Positions 35,326 through 45,117 of a stretch of DNA of 64,000 nucleotides are shown here, one piece after another. Numbering within the stretch: the stretch's first letter is position 1; each line of letters starts with the position of its first letter. The notes beneath the pieces were generated by a model. The model made no database searches, was not told the DNA's origin, and saw only the letters and a program-made list of their open reading frames with translations. The stretch is from WTFY01 sp965205275 (GTDB taxonomy: Bacteria > Pseudomonadota > Gammaproteobacteria > UBA4575). The stretch is taken from positions 1,798,001 through 1,862,000 of the forward strand of contig OZ242168.1 in the NCBI GenBank assembly GCA_965205275.1. Direction: 5' to 3'. The position numbers and the translations under genes were made by a program.

Positions 35326-36965
35326 GTCCTACCTTTGGAGTCAACTTTTTTTGGCCACAAGATCTCCTGTGCCGACCTCAATCAGCAAAAATCAAACATG
35401 CCATACTGCAACGACGATTGCAGGCGGCCTCCGCCATGTCAATGAATCATGTTCTCGCCCATAGTGAACACAGGCTGGCCAGGCATGGCCGCCTCACCTT
35501 CCTTAACACGAGATACAGGTTCCAGGCGGAAGTCCCGAACATTATCTACAGGGTCACACTGTGCCCTGACGGCCCTACAGAGAGAGGTGCTTCCGCCTGG
35601 TTATCGAACCCCATAGAAGGGTCGATAATCGGTATCGCCTTTGACCACGGCATGGGCCACCCGCGCCATCTTGGCGGCCACGGCCGTGAGGGCTTTGCGT
35701 TTTAGATCCTGATCATCACGGTTGCTTGCCGTATAGCGCGTGTACTTGTCCCTGAAGGTATTCTCCTTTTGTCGAACCGCAACCTGTCCCGCCATCCAGA
35801 AGGCCCGTCGCAGGCGGGCATTGCCGTACTTGGACAGCTTCGGTTGCCCTCGTGACTGACCGGACTGACGCGTTGCCAGGTCAAAGCCACAGAACTTGAG
35901 GAACTGCCGGGGGTGTTGAAAGCGGCGCAAGTCACCGGCTTCTGCCAGGATCGTCAAGGCGATGATCGGGCCGATACCGGGGAGTTGGCGCAGGCGTTGA
36001 TAGTCAGGATGTTCACACAGCAAGGCATGGGCCTGTTGTTCAATCGCGTCGCGCTGCTGAATCAGCTGGCGGATGTGGGCAATGACCATTCTATACCTGC
36101 GCACCGCAGGTGAATCCGGGTCGATCGGCAGGGCAATCGACTCGCGGGCGGTCTCGTACAGGTCGTTGAGCACGCGGCGCTTGGCCACTTTGCGCCCCAC
36201 CAGGTCCCAGGCCGACCGGATGAACAACTCCTTCTCCAGCCCAGTGATGGCCGCAGGCACCGGAAACCGGTCCAGGAAGATAAAAAACCACTCGGCCCTG
36301 GAATTATGCCGAAACCGTTCAACCTCAGGGAAGTACAAGGGTAAATAATGGGTCTGCAGACGGTGCAATGCCTCGGTCTTGGCCCTGGAGATGACTTCGT
36401 GGGTCTTGGACAGCTCCTGCCAGTCATTGATCCCCTGTTGCAGAGGATCGTAATACCGCTGCGTATGGCCCAGCTTCATCCTGTGCAGCATCACCTGGGC
36501 ATCTTTGGGATCATTCTTGTCCCAGCTGTTATACAGGGCTTCACGTGTCCGGGCCAACGCCACGGAAGAAATCAGCTGTACGTCAAATCCGGTATCCAGT
36601 AACCGCCAGACCAGGGGACGATGATAGTTGCCGGTCGCTTCAAAACCGATCGTGACCGGTCGCTCAAATGCCTGCAAGTGGGCCATCAACCGGTCGTGGG
36701 CCTCCCGCGTGTTCAATACTGATAAACGTTGACGACGGGTCCGGTCCGGGTGTTCGATCAATACCTCATTGCATCGCTTGGCCACATCAATGGCTACCCA
36801 AACTGGCTGAGAAGATTTATCCTGCTGCTTGACCATGGTGGTATACCTCCTAAAGTAAATATCACTTCACTACTCTAGAAGATCCGTGTGCCGCTGTGGT
36901 CAACTCTGAAAGCTGACTGCTCATTCGTCATCGAAGTCATTACCATAGGCTTCCCTATGTACTAT
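35326..36965 (-). mobile_element. IS110-family element (1640 bp) inside IS-B
   Basis: The limits are fixed by the interrupted OrfB (SDN at 35325, GSEF at 36966). It encodes one DEDD transposase on the minus strand. About 275 bp of non-coding DNA lie downstream (35326-35600) and 129 bp upstream of the gene; a bridge RNA should come from one of these. No clear subterminal repeat and no target duplication. Confidence 0.85.
35601..36836 (-). CDS. IS110-family transposase (DEDD)
   Basis: 411 residues. DEDD domain: VWVAIDVAKRCNEVLIEHPD, VTIGFEATGNYHRPLVWRLL and WDKNDPKDAQVMLHRMKLGH. C-terminal transposase_20 domain: LRQLPGIGPIIALTILAEAG and FLKFCGFDLATRQSGQSRGQ with the conserved serine. A strong ribosome site AGGAGGT lies 9 bp before the ATG. 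It is complete and likely functional. Confidence 0.93.
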   Translation of the reverse strand: MVKQQDKSSQPVWVAIDVAKRCNEVLIEHPDRTRRQRLSVLNTREAHDRLMAHLQAFERPVTIGFEATGNYHRPLVWRLLDTGFDVQLISSVALARTREALYNSWDKNDPKDAQVMLHRMKLGHTQRYYDPLQQGINDWQELSKTHEVISRAKTEALHRLQTHYLPLYFPEVERFRHNSRAEWFFIFLDRFPVPAAITGLEKELFIRSAWDLVGRKVAKRRVLNDLYETARESIALPIDPDSPAVRRYRMVIAHIRQLIQQRDAIEQQAHALLCEHPDYQRLRQLPGIGPIIALTILAEAGDLRRFQHPRQFLKFCGFDLATRQSGQSRGQPKLSKYGNARLRRAFWMAGQVAVRQKENTFRDKYTRYTASNRDDQDLKRKALTAVAAKMARVAHAVVKGDTDYRPFYGVR

Positions 36966-37373
36966 GGAAGTGAGTTCAAGGCCGGTGTACTGCAGCAATG
37001 GCTACGTACAGTCGATGTTGAACCGATCTATAGCTACCCGGGCAGTCCCTGGGAGAACGGATACAACGAACGGTTCAATGGGACGCTCAGACATGAAGTG
37101 CTGAACCCGGAAGTCTTTTACTCATTGGATGAAGCTCAGGCTGTGATTGCACAATGGATCCATCAATATAACCACATCAGGCCCCATCAATCCCTGGATC
37201 ACCGGCCGCCTGTGCCGGAAACCATCGCTTCAACTCTCTCTCAACACCTGGTACATACCCGGGGGCTTGACAACCTGGCTTTCCCCCAATCGCTTTGCGG
37301 CACGTTCGGCTTAAAGTGTAGAGGTAGGTCACGTGCGTTTCTGATGAAATCTATTTCATCGGTATCTAACTGA

Positions 37374-37605
37374 AGTACGCACATCACTGCCCTGCCAGTC
37401 GAATAAGCCTGGCCTGCAGTACAGGCAGGTAATCAGCCAGATTTCCGGTAGACCTGCAGTTTCGGCGGCCTGGCTGCTTGATTCACGATCCCGCCATGTC
37501 GTGATTCCGAAGGCTTTCCTTTCAGGGCGCTTCGTATGTACAGTGTCTGACCGTTCTCATGTGGAGAGCCACGGTCAGAACCGGAGATCCATCACTGAGA
37601 TGTTT
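37374..37605. other. Short region downstream of the autotransporter
   Basis: About 230 bp; no gene, IS end or clear terminator recognised. Confidence 0.35.
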
Positions 37606-40600
37606 CTAAAACTGCAGTTCAGACCAGATGCCGATTTTGCTGTCAGATGAACCGGCTGTATCCCTCAGGCGACCCGCTTCAATCCCCAGGCGCATCGACT
37701 GTCCGACTTCAAGATGGCTGCCCAGGCGGAAATCCGATGTGCTTTCACCCGAACGCGAAATACGTGCATAGGGTGTCAGCAAACCAAGCCCGCCCAATGC
37801 AGGCAGGCCATAATCGAGTTTCATATCCACGTGGCCCGTCATGGGCCGTTTGCTTTCAGGGGATCCCGTGTGGACCTCCTTGAACCAAAGCCGGTCCAGC
37901 TTGCTTGTTGATACCCCCCATCGGGGTACGAGGCTGAACGACAGGCCTCTGCGACTGGCTCCCGGGTCCACATTGATTTCCCCCTGGAGGCTCCACTCAT
38001 GATAATCGTCCCCATGATCGAGGAGTACGCGGGCCTGCCCTTCGAGCGTCAACCCTTGCGCCGCATCGGTATAGCGGGCACCGGCACCGATCTCCACTCC
38101 GGTTCCGGTCAACCCGTCTCCGCTGTCATGCAGCAGCCCCAGTTCGATGGAAGGGATGAGTTGCCGGTCCTCACCGAGCTCGGATATGTGCCTGCCCTCC
38201 AGGGCCAGGCGCAGACGCTGCATATCCGAAGTCAGGGAACGGATCTGGCGGCCTTTTTTTGCCTCAATTTCCGATATATTCCCTTCCCCTTTGAAATGGA
38301 GCGTGGACGTACCGGGCATGAGCACATCGTGCACCGCAGCCAGTTGACCCTTGACGCCGACCGTTCCAGTCCATAGCCGGGTGTCGCTGGAATGCCAGCC
38401 ATTTCCAGCATCAATCTTGATCTCACCCCAGCCATAGCCGACGCTTGCCCAGGTGTGCAGCGTATTATCCGGTGAGGACCAGCTGATGTACGGGTGTACG
38501 CTGAACTGCTCGCTGTCATAGTCCCCTTTTCCGGTACCCGTCCGCCCCCGGTAATCGAATTCACCTTCCGACCAGGAGATTGCAAGGCCTGCAAGGATAT
38601 TCGGGCGCAGCCACACGTCGGCTCCCAGATGAAGGTTGACCAGATCACCGTCCCACTTGACCGGGCGATCGCTTCCGCCTCTCAGGTTGCGGTAGTCGCC
38701 CCGCCCCCAGAGTGCAAGCTCACACGAACCATTATCTGCCAGGTTCAGCGGCAGGAAAAAGGACGTTCCGGCCAGCATATGCTTCAGGTCCAGTGAATCA
38801 CTTTGCGCGGCATAGGAAAGAGAGGTCAGTGCCTGTTCGAACGAGGGTATTTTTTCAGACAAAGGTGCCTCAGATGAACCTGCGCACAGCACCGATTTGT
38901 CAAGGTGGTCCGAAATGGCAGAAAGCGTGCTTTGCATCATCGCCTGGGTGATGCGTGGCAGCAACTCTTCATTGACGCCTCCGGTTAACCGGGTGGATCC
39001 CCCACGACCATCCGGAGCCCTCACTCCCACGCCGTCATCATCGCGCACGGTGACCGTCGCTGAGAAGCCCACCGAGTAGAGTGCACCTGCCGTCACTCTC
39101 ATGCTGATCTGACTGTCCTGCTCGTCAATCGCATCCGCTTCTGTCTGTACCGCAAGTGTGACTCTCTGGACCCCGGTATCAAAAGTTGCCCCGGAGGGCT
39201 CCGCCCCGCTGATCATGTCTCCGGTCTCACTCACTTGTAGCGTAACGGTCAGGGCTGTCGTGGTCTCGCCTGTGCGACTCAGGATAAAGACCGCATCGGT
39301 GCCTTCGGTTACAGGAGTGGGTCCTGCCCGTACCGCCACAACCGGCAAACCAGGCGTGTCATCGTCCTCGACGGTCACCGAAGCCGAGGCGCGTGAGCCG
39401 GGCGAGTAGGTCGGGGCAGTGGTTATCGTGGCCGTGACCACGCTGTTGTCTTCGTCCACGGTGTCCTCCTGGGTCGGCACCGTCAGTATTGCCTCGCGTG
39501 CGTTTGCACCGAAGGTTACCGAGGTGGGTGCGGTCCCGCGGAGCATGTCTCCGGTCTCATCCACCTGCACCGTCACCACCAGGGTTTGCGTGGTGGACCC
39601 GGCCCGGCTCAGGGTGAATGCCGCATCGGTGCCTTCGTATACAGGTGTCTGTCGGGCCACGATGCTGACGACCGGCAGGTCGTCATCCTCAACCGTCACC
39701 GAAGCCGAGGCATTGGTTCCCACGGAATAGGCCGCATTCACTCCCGCAGTCACCTGTGCGGTGACTACACTGTTGTCTTCGTCGGTGGTGTCCGCCTGGG
39801 TCGGCACGGTCAGTGTCACCGTAGTGTCATTTGTACCGAAGGTTACCGAGGCGGGCGGGGTACCGCTGATCATGTCTCCGGTCTCACTCACTTGTAGCGT
39901 AACGGTCAGGGCTGTTGTGGTCTCGCCCGTGCGGCTCAGGGTAAAGGTTGCACCGGTGCCTTCGGTCACGGGCGTTTGACCCGCTGTGATCGTCACCACT
40001 GGCAGACCCGGAGCTGCATCGTTATCCTGAACGGTGACCGAGGCGCTCGAGGGCATGCCGATCGCATAGGATGCATCCAGTGCTGAAGTCACGCTGGCCG
40101 TGATCACGCTGTTGTCTTCGTCGGTGGTATCCGCCTGGGTCGGTACCGTCAGTGTCACCGTACTGTCATTTGCACCGAAGGTCACCGAGGCGGGCGGGGT
40201 ACCGCGGAGCATGGCTCCCGTCTCCCCTACGTTGACCCTCACGGTCAGTTCTGCAGTGATCACGCCCGTGCGGTTCAGGGTGAAGGTTGCATCGGTGCCT
40301 TCGGTCACGGGTGATTGACCCGCTGTGATCGTTACCCTCGGCATGTCATCGTCCTGAACGGTCACCGTGGCACTCGAGGGGGTACCGGGCGAGTAGGCCG
40401 GGGCGGTTGTTATCCTGGCCGTGATCACGCTGTCGGCCTCGTCGATGACGTCCGTCTGGGTCGGCACCGTCAGTGTCGCCGTACTGTCATTTGTACCGAA
40501 GGTTACCGAGGAGGGGGGGTTGCCACGGAGCATGGTTCCCGATTCTCTCACATCCACGGTTACCGTCAGGGAGGAAGTTGTGGTCCCGGTTCGCCTCAGC

Positions 40601-41895
40601 GTGAACGTCGCATTACTTCCTTCGGTCACAGGTGAAGTGCCTGCAATGGTGACGACCGGCAGTGCGATGTCATCATCCTGAACGGTCACCATGGCGCTCG
40701 AGGGTGTACCGAGCGAGTAGGCTGCGTTGGATGTAATGGTGGCCGTGACCACGCTGTCGGTCTCATCGGTGGTGTCCGTCTGGGTCGGTACCGTCAGTGT
40801 CGCTGTAGTGTCATTTGTACCGAAGGTTACTGAGGAGGGGGGGTTGCTTGCGAGCATGGTTCCCGTTTCACTAACATTCACAAATACCGTCAAGGCCCCG
40901 GTTCCAGTTCGCGTCAGGGTAAAGGTCGCGTTACTTCCTTCGGTCACAGGTGAAGTGCCTGCAATGGTGACGACCGGCAGTCCAGGTACCGTGTCATCAT
41001 CCTGGACGGTCACCGTGGCGCTCGAGGGTGTACCGGGCGAGTAGGCTGCGTTGGATGTAATGGTGGCCGTGACCACGCTGTCGGCCTCGTCGGTGGTGTC
41101 CGTCTGGGTCGGCACCGTCAGGGTCGCTGTAGTGTCATTTGTACCGAAGGTCACTGAGGAGGGGGGGTTGCTTGCGAGCATGGTTCCCGTTTCACTGACG
41201 TTTACGTTCACAGTCAAGGGTGAGGATATGGCCCCGGTTCGGCTCAGCGTGAAGGTTGCACTGTCTCCTTCGGTTACCGGTGACGACCCGGCTTCAATGG
41301 TCACAACCGGCAATGTGCCTGGCGGTGGATCTACCTCCCTGTCTCCAGGAACAGTAACCGCTACCTCCCTGTCTCCAAGAACAGTAACCGGTATCCCTAT
41401 GTCATTGGGTCCTCTGACACAGCTCTCACCCGCATCAGGGCTCTCCGTTGCGTCAGGATCCCAGTACATCCAAACGGTATCACCAGGCTGTACCGGAACA
41501 GGCTCCCCCTGCGAATTGACATAACCAAAGCTGCCATCCACATAATAATTGGTTGTTACGGTTGCAGGATACCTTTCGTACCCGTACCCACCTGAAGGAC
41601 AATGCTTTACGCCATTTACATATACCGTGATGTCTAACGCATAGGGGCTTACCTTCAGCGTCGTGAAGCCGTCACCTTCGACAAAACACATGAGTATGCG
41701 TGGTCTCGGGGATTCGCCTTCCATAAATGAAGCATTGATCACATGAGCATGAGTGGTAAGCGTTTCTCCTTTTTCAATAATATCTTTACAGTCACCATAC
41801 CTGTGACCTGCGTGTGCAGTCGAAGTGATCAAGGTAACAAGCCCTAACACGAGGAGCATGAAGAATCGGACAAAAAACTTTGCGGTAGCAGTCAA
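37606..41895 (-). CDS. Calx-beta repeat autotransporter adhesin
   Basis: 1429 residues from a TTG. Signal peptide 1-29 (FFMLLVLGLVTLITSTAHA). A cysteine-containing N-terminal domain (residues about 30-190, with the pairs CK, CF, CP and CV) is followed by seven tandem Calx-beta repeats of about 105-110 residues (about 193-1010), each starting like LPVVTIAGTSPVTEG and ending VTVQDDD, with acidic calcium-binding loops. A linker leads to a C-terminal outer-membrane barrel (about 1130-1429) whose strands include GSCELALWGRGDYRNLRGG, HTWASVGYGWGEIKIDAG and the terminal IGIWSELQF ending in Phe. Expected to be displayed on the cell surface and to bind calcium and neighbouring cells or matrix. The high repeat identity (VSETGTMLASNPPSSVTFG occurs twice) makes repeat-number change by recombination likely. 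Confidence 0.88.
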   Translation of the reverse strand: MTATAKFFVRFFMLLVLGLVTLITSTAHAGHRYGDCKDIIEKGETLTTHAHVINASFMEGESPRPRILMCFVEGDGFTTLKVSPYALDITVYVNGVKHCPSGGYGYERYPATVTTNYYVDGSFGYVNSQGEPVPVQPGDTVWMYWDPDATESPDAGESCVRGPNDIGIPVTVLGDREVAVTVPGDREVDPPPGTLPVVTIEAGSSPVTEGDSATFTLSRTGAISSPLTVNVNVSETGTMLASNPPSSVTFGTNDTTATLTVPTQTDTTDEADSVVTATITSNAAYSPGTPSSATVTVQDDDTVPGLPVVTIAGTSPVTEGSNATFTLTRTGTGALTVFVNVSETGTMLASNPPSSVTFGTNDTTATLTVPTQTDTTDETDSVVTATITSNAAYSLGTPSSAMVTVQDDDIALPVVTIAGTSPVTEGSNATFTLRRTGTTTSSLTVTVDVRESGTMLRGNPPSSVTFGTNDSTATLTVPTQTDVIDEADSVITARITTAPAYSPGTPSSATVTVQDDDMPRVTITAGQSPVTEGTDATFTLNRTGVITAELTVRVNVGETGAMLRGTPPASVTFGANDSTVTLTVPTQADTTDEDNSVITASVTSALDASYAIGMPSSASVTVQDNDAAPGLPVVTITAGQTPVTEGTGATFTLSRTGETTTALTVTLQVSETGDMISGTPPASVTFGTNDTTVTLTVPTQADTTDEDNSVVTAQVTAGVNAAYSVGTNASASVTVEDDDLPVVSIVARQTPVYEGTDAAFTLSRAGSTTQTLVVTVQVDETGDMLRGTAPTSVTFGANAREAILTVPTQEDTVDEDNSVVTATITTAPTYSPGSRASASVTVEDDDTPGLPVVAVRAGPTPVTEGTDAVFILSRTGETTTALTVTLQVSETGDMISGAEPSGATFDTGVQRVTLAVQTEADAIDEQDSQISMRVTAGALYSVGFSATVTVRDDDGVGVRAPDGRGGSTRLTGGVNEELLPRITQAMMQSTLSAISDHLDKSVLCAGSSEAPLSEKIPSFEQALTSLSYAAQSDSLDLKHMLAGTSFFLPLNLADNGSCELALWGRGDYRNLRGGSDRPVKWDGDLVNLHLGADVWLRPNILAGLAISWSEGEFDYRGRTGTGKGDYDSEQFSVHPYISWSSPDNTLHTWASVGYGWGEIKIDAGNGWHSSDTRLWTGTVGVKGQLAAVHDVLMPGTSTLHFKGEGNISEIEAKKGRQIRSLTSDMQRLRLALEGRHISELGEDRQLIPSIELGLLHDSGDGLTGTGVEIGAGARYTDAAQGLTLEGQARVLLDHGDDYHEWSLQGEINVDPGASRRGLSFSLVPRWGVSTSKLDRLWFKEVHTGSPESKRPMTGHVDMKLDYGLPALGGLGLLTPYARISRSGESTSDFRLGSHLEVGQSMRLGIEAGRLRDTAGSSDSKIGIWSELQF

Positions 41896-42328
41896 ATCAA
41901 TTTACGGGAAGGAGAGTTGCTGATAAATACGAAATAGGCCGGTCGTACTCACCCAAGGCTTTTTGGTCTCGATTACATGAGAACTGATTTGGTGCATGAA
42001 CCCAATCGATCCGGTAGTAAGACTAATCATAAAGATTTTCCAATACCCAATATATAGTATATTTTAAAAATTTCAACACAATATAAACGGTTTATTAGGT
42101 TTTACATCACGATAACTGACAATCCAGACGGTACAGGCCGCACTCGGTTTTGGGCACCAGAGTGCTCGTGGAAAGCAAAGGGCGCCCTGAGCCAACATTC
42201 CAGTAACGGGTTTTGAGGTGGATCAGGAGCTGTGGAGGGACTTGAATTCTGGTCCCACGCCCCTTGCAAATCTGGAAGGTTGTTTGGTTTTGGGAGAGAT
42301 GTGATTGGTGGGCTTGACCGATTGATTG
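41896..42328. other. Intergenic region with probable autotransporter promoter
   Basis: About 430 bp. The part 42010-42110 is strongly AT-rich and is the likely promoter region for the autotransporter; no box pair is clear. No gene is supported. Confidence 0.35.
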
Positions 42329-43090
42329 TCAGTCGAACGGGTTCCACCAGCGTTTCTTTTTCTTTACCTGCTCTTCTTCAGGTGCTGCACTTACCCCATC
42401 CGTTTCTTGTTGGGCCAACCTGAGATTTGGATCCGGCTCCTTGGACAGGGCCTGCAGCGATTCGATGAGTTTGACAACTGAATAGCCGCCCCGGACCGGT
42501 ATCCGGGTCGTGTCCCCTCGGGTTTTCCAGTCGAAATAGCGTTTCAACTGTTTCCTGAATTGTGTGGGATAGTCATCAAAGTCCTGTTTGGGTTCGCGCT
42601 GGATACCCCCCTGGATCGTAATCGAGCTTTGTCCGAACATACCAAACTGCTTGCCTGAGGCAACGGCTGTCAGCCCCGCACGCAACACCGTGTAAAATAC
42701 CTCAGGACAGGCCTTGAAGCGCTGGGAGTATTCCTTGCCCTCCTGCACTGTCAGGCATACCTTGACCGTATACTGGATCGAATCCTGATCAACGGTCAGA
42801 TTCACTACATCTGTGCCGACTTGCAGTTCCTTGATGGCCATTCTCTCCTCGCGTGTAAAGCCATCCTTGACGCCGGGTGCCTCTCCCTGCTGATAGATAA
42901 TCACCTGTTGCTGATACGGCGTATAGTCGGGAACTTCAGCCTTGGACCCCGCACATAACTGGGTGACCTGGTCCTGGGTGAACCCCTTGTCCAGATAGAA
43001 TTTCACATCCTCCTTGTCGCAGGCGGAAAAACCGGCACCTGGCAGACAAAGCAGCAGGTAGCCGAGCAAGGGAATCTGTCTAATCAGCAT
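42329..43090 (-). CDS. Secreted protein of unknown function
   Basis: 253 residues. N-terminal signal sequence (IPLLGYLLLCLPGAGFSAC, cleavage before or at the Cys). A short motif DKEDVKFYLDKGFTQDQVTQLC directly follows and is reminiscent of small lipoprotein or secreted proteins with a helical DQVxxLC element. The centre reads TVDQDSIQYTVKVCLTVQEG, and the C-terminus is basic (VKKKKRWWNPFD). Several Cys residues may form disulphides in the periplasm. No family identified. It lies 430 bp upstream of the autotransporter gene on the same strand. Confidence 0.75.
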   Translation of the reverse strand: MLIRQIPLLGYLLLCLPGAGFSACDKEDVKFYLDKGFTQDQVTQLCAGSKAEVPDYTPYQQQVIIYQQGEAPGVKDGFTREERMAIKELQVGTDVVNLTVDQDSIQYTVKVCLTVQEGKEYSQRFKACPEVFYTVLRAGLTAVASGKQFGMFGQSSITIQGGIQREPKQDFDDYPTQFRKQLKRYFDWKTRGDTTRIPVRGGYSVVKLIESLQALSKEPDPNLRLAQQETDGVSAAPEEEQVKKKKRWWNPFD

Positions 43091-43767
43091 AAAATGAATG
43101 GTCGTGGAAATTGCGTGCCTGTATTACACAATTTTGACGGAAATTATGCAATACCTGTCAAAAAAAGTTCCCCTGTACGGGGTTCATGACACTTGCGGTT
43201 TCAGCAGCTCTGTAAAGCGAGTCATGGGCGTTCGCCTGTAGAAAATGAAGGCACTCGCGAACACCGTATACGATATCATATGAGGCCATGACCTGCCTTT
43301 ATTTTTTGGCCTGGAGGACTGTGGCAAGACCTTTATTCTGGGCTGCTTCGAGAAACCGGCGTTTTCCTGTTAACGCAACAAAGGTGGTTTAGATTGAGTT
43401 TCAGTCAGGTCCCTAGTAATCGGATTTTGCACAGGTATTCGCACAAGCCCGAGCGTGCCCACTGAACGACCTTGGAGCCTTGGTTGCCGGACGCTGAGAC
43501 CCGGTTCGGTTCCATGAACCCAGATAGGCAAGCGAAGGGAATCCGGTCATCGACCCGCATGATCATACGAGTCAATCGTACTGCCTGTTGGTATTTCCAT
43601 CGTGCCGGTGCGGGTGGGACAATGTACCACCTCTAGAGGATTTCAGCGGCACACTCTGCATGTAACAGGTAAAAACGAGGGCGTACACAAAAAAACAGGC
43701 GCCCGAAGGCACCTGTTTTCGTGTTTTCCAGACAGTCTCAGGAGACTCTAATTGGCGCTCAAGGCTC
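43091..43767. other. Region without a gene between secreted protein and porin
   Basis: About 680 bp. It holds the porin terminator at 43692-43719. The rest contains no ORF with a recognisable motif. Confidence 0.4.
43692..43719 (-). terminator. Rho-independent terminator after the porin gene
   Basis: A 12-bp stem AAAACAGGTGCC with a CTTCGGGC-type loop, one G-T pair, flanked by A and T runs, on the minus strand about 50 bp beyond the porin stop (43768). Confidence 0.8.
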
Positions 43768-45117
43768 CTAGAACCACTGAACCATACCAATCTGGATGCT
43801 TTCCTCATCGCCTCCTGCATCAACGCCATCAGACCCGATGCCGAATCCATTCTTGGAGTTACTGTCATTGTCCACTTCACCATAGACCAGTCGTAGCTCT
43901 GTGCCAGCCGGCATGGTGTAGTACAGTCCAACCGAGATTGCCTCGGCACCGGAACTGTTCTCACTGATGGCGCCACAATTGTTAGTTACACCGTTGGTTG
44001 TGTTCATCATACTGGCACCGCAGTCATAGTCGTCCGCTTCCTGGTACATGAAACGGAAGTCCAACGGGCCCGGGAAGTCGTGCTTGCCGGAGATCAGCCA
44101 CGCATCGCGCTCGATGTCGACCATGCCGTTAGTCCTGTCGAAGGCAAATGGTCCTCCACCAGCACCATCACCGCCACAGTGCTCCCAGTCGTATTCCATC
44201 TCTTCATACGCCAAGGATATGCGTGTGCTGTGTCCGTTGCCCCAGTCGCGGATATAGCGTGCCGCATAGCGCACGGTCTGATCATCGGAATCCGCACATG
44301 AGAGGGTCTCGTCCGCGGCTGCAAACTCGTCATGCTGCTGATAGCCAAGCGCTACCCACAACTCGTCGGTTTCGTTAATAGCAGTGGAGTACGCGATACC
44401 GATAGACAGGATTTGGGGATCCAGCTCATGTGAATTACCATTTCTGTCTGTGACCATTGACTCATCAGTAGCCCAGCGGTTGGTGTTTGTCCAGCCGACG
44501 CGCATGGTCAGTCCGCCCCAGTTGGGTGAGAACCACTGCCAAAGGTTGTCCTTACGGCGCATGAAGCCTTGGCCACCGACGCCACCACCATAACTATCGA
44601 AGTCAAAGCCGGTGTTGTTGTAGTTTGGACCGTAACCGATCGTTCCGAGCAAGGTGGAATGGGTATGACTGCCGGCATCATAGAACGGATCAATCGACTG
44701 CGCGGTGACCTCGTTGTACGGTGTCAGCCAGCTTGAGGCCATGATCTCACCCCAGGGACCGCTGAGTCCCAGTTTGCTGTTCCGGTTACACCATCCATAA
44801 TGATTGAAGTTGGAAAGACGGTTCCAAAGCGTGAACTGTTCACACTGGAAGTTGGCCTTCACCGGCGTGCCGGCTACCGACATCCCCGTATCGATGGAAG
44901 CCGCAAAACCAATATTGGCCGCTTCGTTGTTCATCTGGATTCTTTCCCACTCTCTGCCTCCAACGTCGGAGGTCCTTAAATCCAGCGACCAGTTCTGCCA
45001 GCCGTAGATGGTCCAGTTTGAATTTGCGTTACCGCCTCCTACACCCCCGGCAAACGACGCCATTGGCAGCATCGCAAGCCCCAGCGCAAGTGCGGCTCCT
45101 GTTAATTTAACTTTCAT
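43768..45117 (-). CDS. Gram-negative porin
   Basis: 449 residues. Signal peptide MKVKLTGAALALGLAMLP...FAGG, cleaved about residue 23. The mature part has the amphipathic strand pattern of a 16-stranded outer-membrane porin: ANSNWTIYGWQNWSLDLRTS at the N-terminus, GPWGEIMASSWLTPYNEVTA for the L3 region, LTMRVGWTNTNRWATDE, and the terminal IQIGMVQWF ending in Phe for assembly by Bam. It forms a water-filled channel in the outer membrane. A good ribosome site GAGGA lies about 8 bp before the ATG. It is followed by a strong terminator, so it is monocistronic. Confidence 0.9.
   Translation of the reverse strand: MKVKLTGAALALGLAMLPMASFAGGVGGGNANSNWTIYGWQNWSLDLRTSDVGGREWERIQMNNEAANIGFAASIDTGMSVAGTPVKANFQCEQFTLWNRLSNFNHYGWCNRNSKLGLSGPWGEIMASSWLTPYNEVTAQSIDPFYDAGSHTHSTLLGTIGYGPNYNNTGFDFDSYGGGVGGQGFMRRKDNLWQWFSPNWGGLTMRVGWTNTNRWATDESMVTDRNGNSHELDPQILSIGIAYSTAINETDELWVALGYQQHDEFAAADETLSCADSDDQTVRYAARYIRDWGNGHSTRISLAYEEMEYDWEHCGGDGAGGGPFAFDRTNGMVDIERDAWLISGKHDFPGPLDFRFMYQEADDYDCGASMMNTTNGVTNNCGAISENSSGAEAISVGLYYTMPAGTELRLVYGEVDNDSNSKNGFGIGSDGVDAGGDEESIQIGMVQWF

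Larger units (their letters stand above)
34411..37373 (+). mobile_element. IS-B (IS3 family), copy interrupted by an IS110 element
   Basis: The left end at 34411 reads TGTCCTGCCCCCCTAAACTT. OrfA and the first half of OrfB (to 35325) and the second half (from 36966) are in the same gene; 35326-36965 is an insert. The right end was not found within 37374-37605, since no inverted copy of the left end is seen there. Confidence 0.85.
34811..37373 (+). pseudogene. IS-B OrfB transposase, split by IS110 element
   Basis: The first part reads VLRLALIRLAKQYGRYGYRK, LPYPNHIWSVDFVQD-like (LYPNHIWSVDFVQDRLFRG), then YIRSDN at 35325. The reading resumes at 36966 with GSEFKAGVLQQWLRTVDVEP, PGSPWENGYNERFNGTLRHE and HQYNHIRPHQSLDHRPPVPE. 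Joined, the catalytic D-D-E set is complete, so this was a working transposase before the insertion, which fell exactly in the SDN-GSEF motif. Confidence 0.85.

Noticed and set aside
40421..41524. Series of plus-strand ORFs in the autotransporter region
   Set aside because: They repeat with the Calx-beta period and are antisense shadows.
37606..41895. Repeats in the autotransporter region considered as a CRISPR array or satellite
   Set aside because: The repeats are about 320 bp, in frame, and encode Calx-beta domains.
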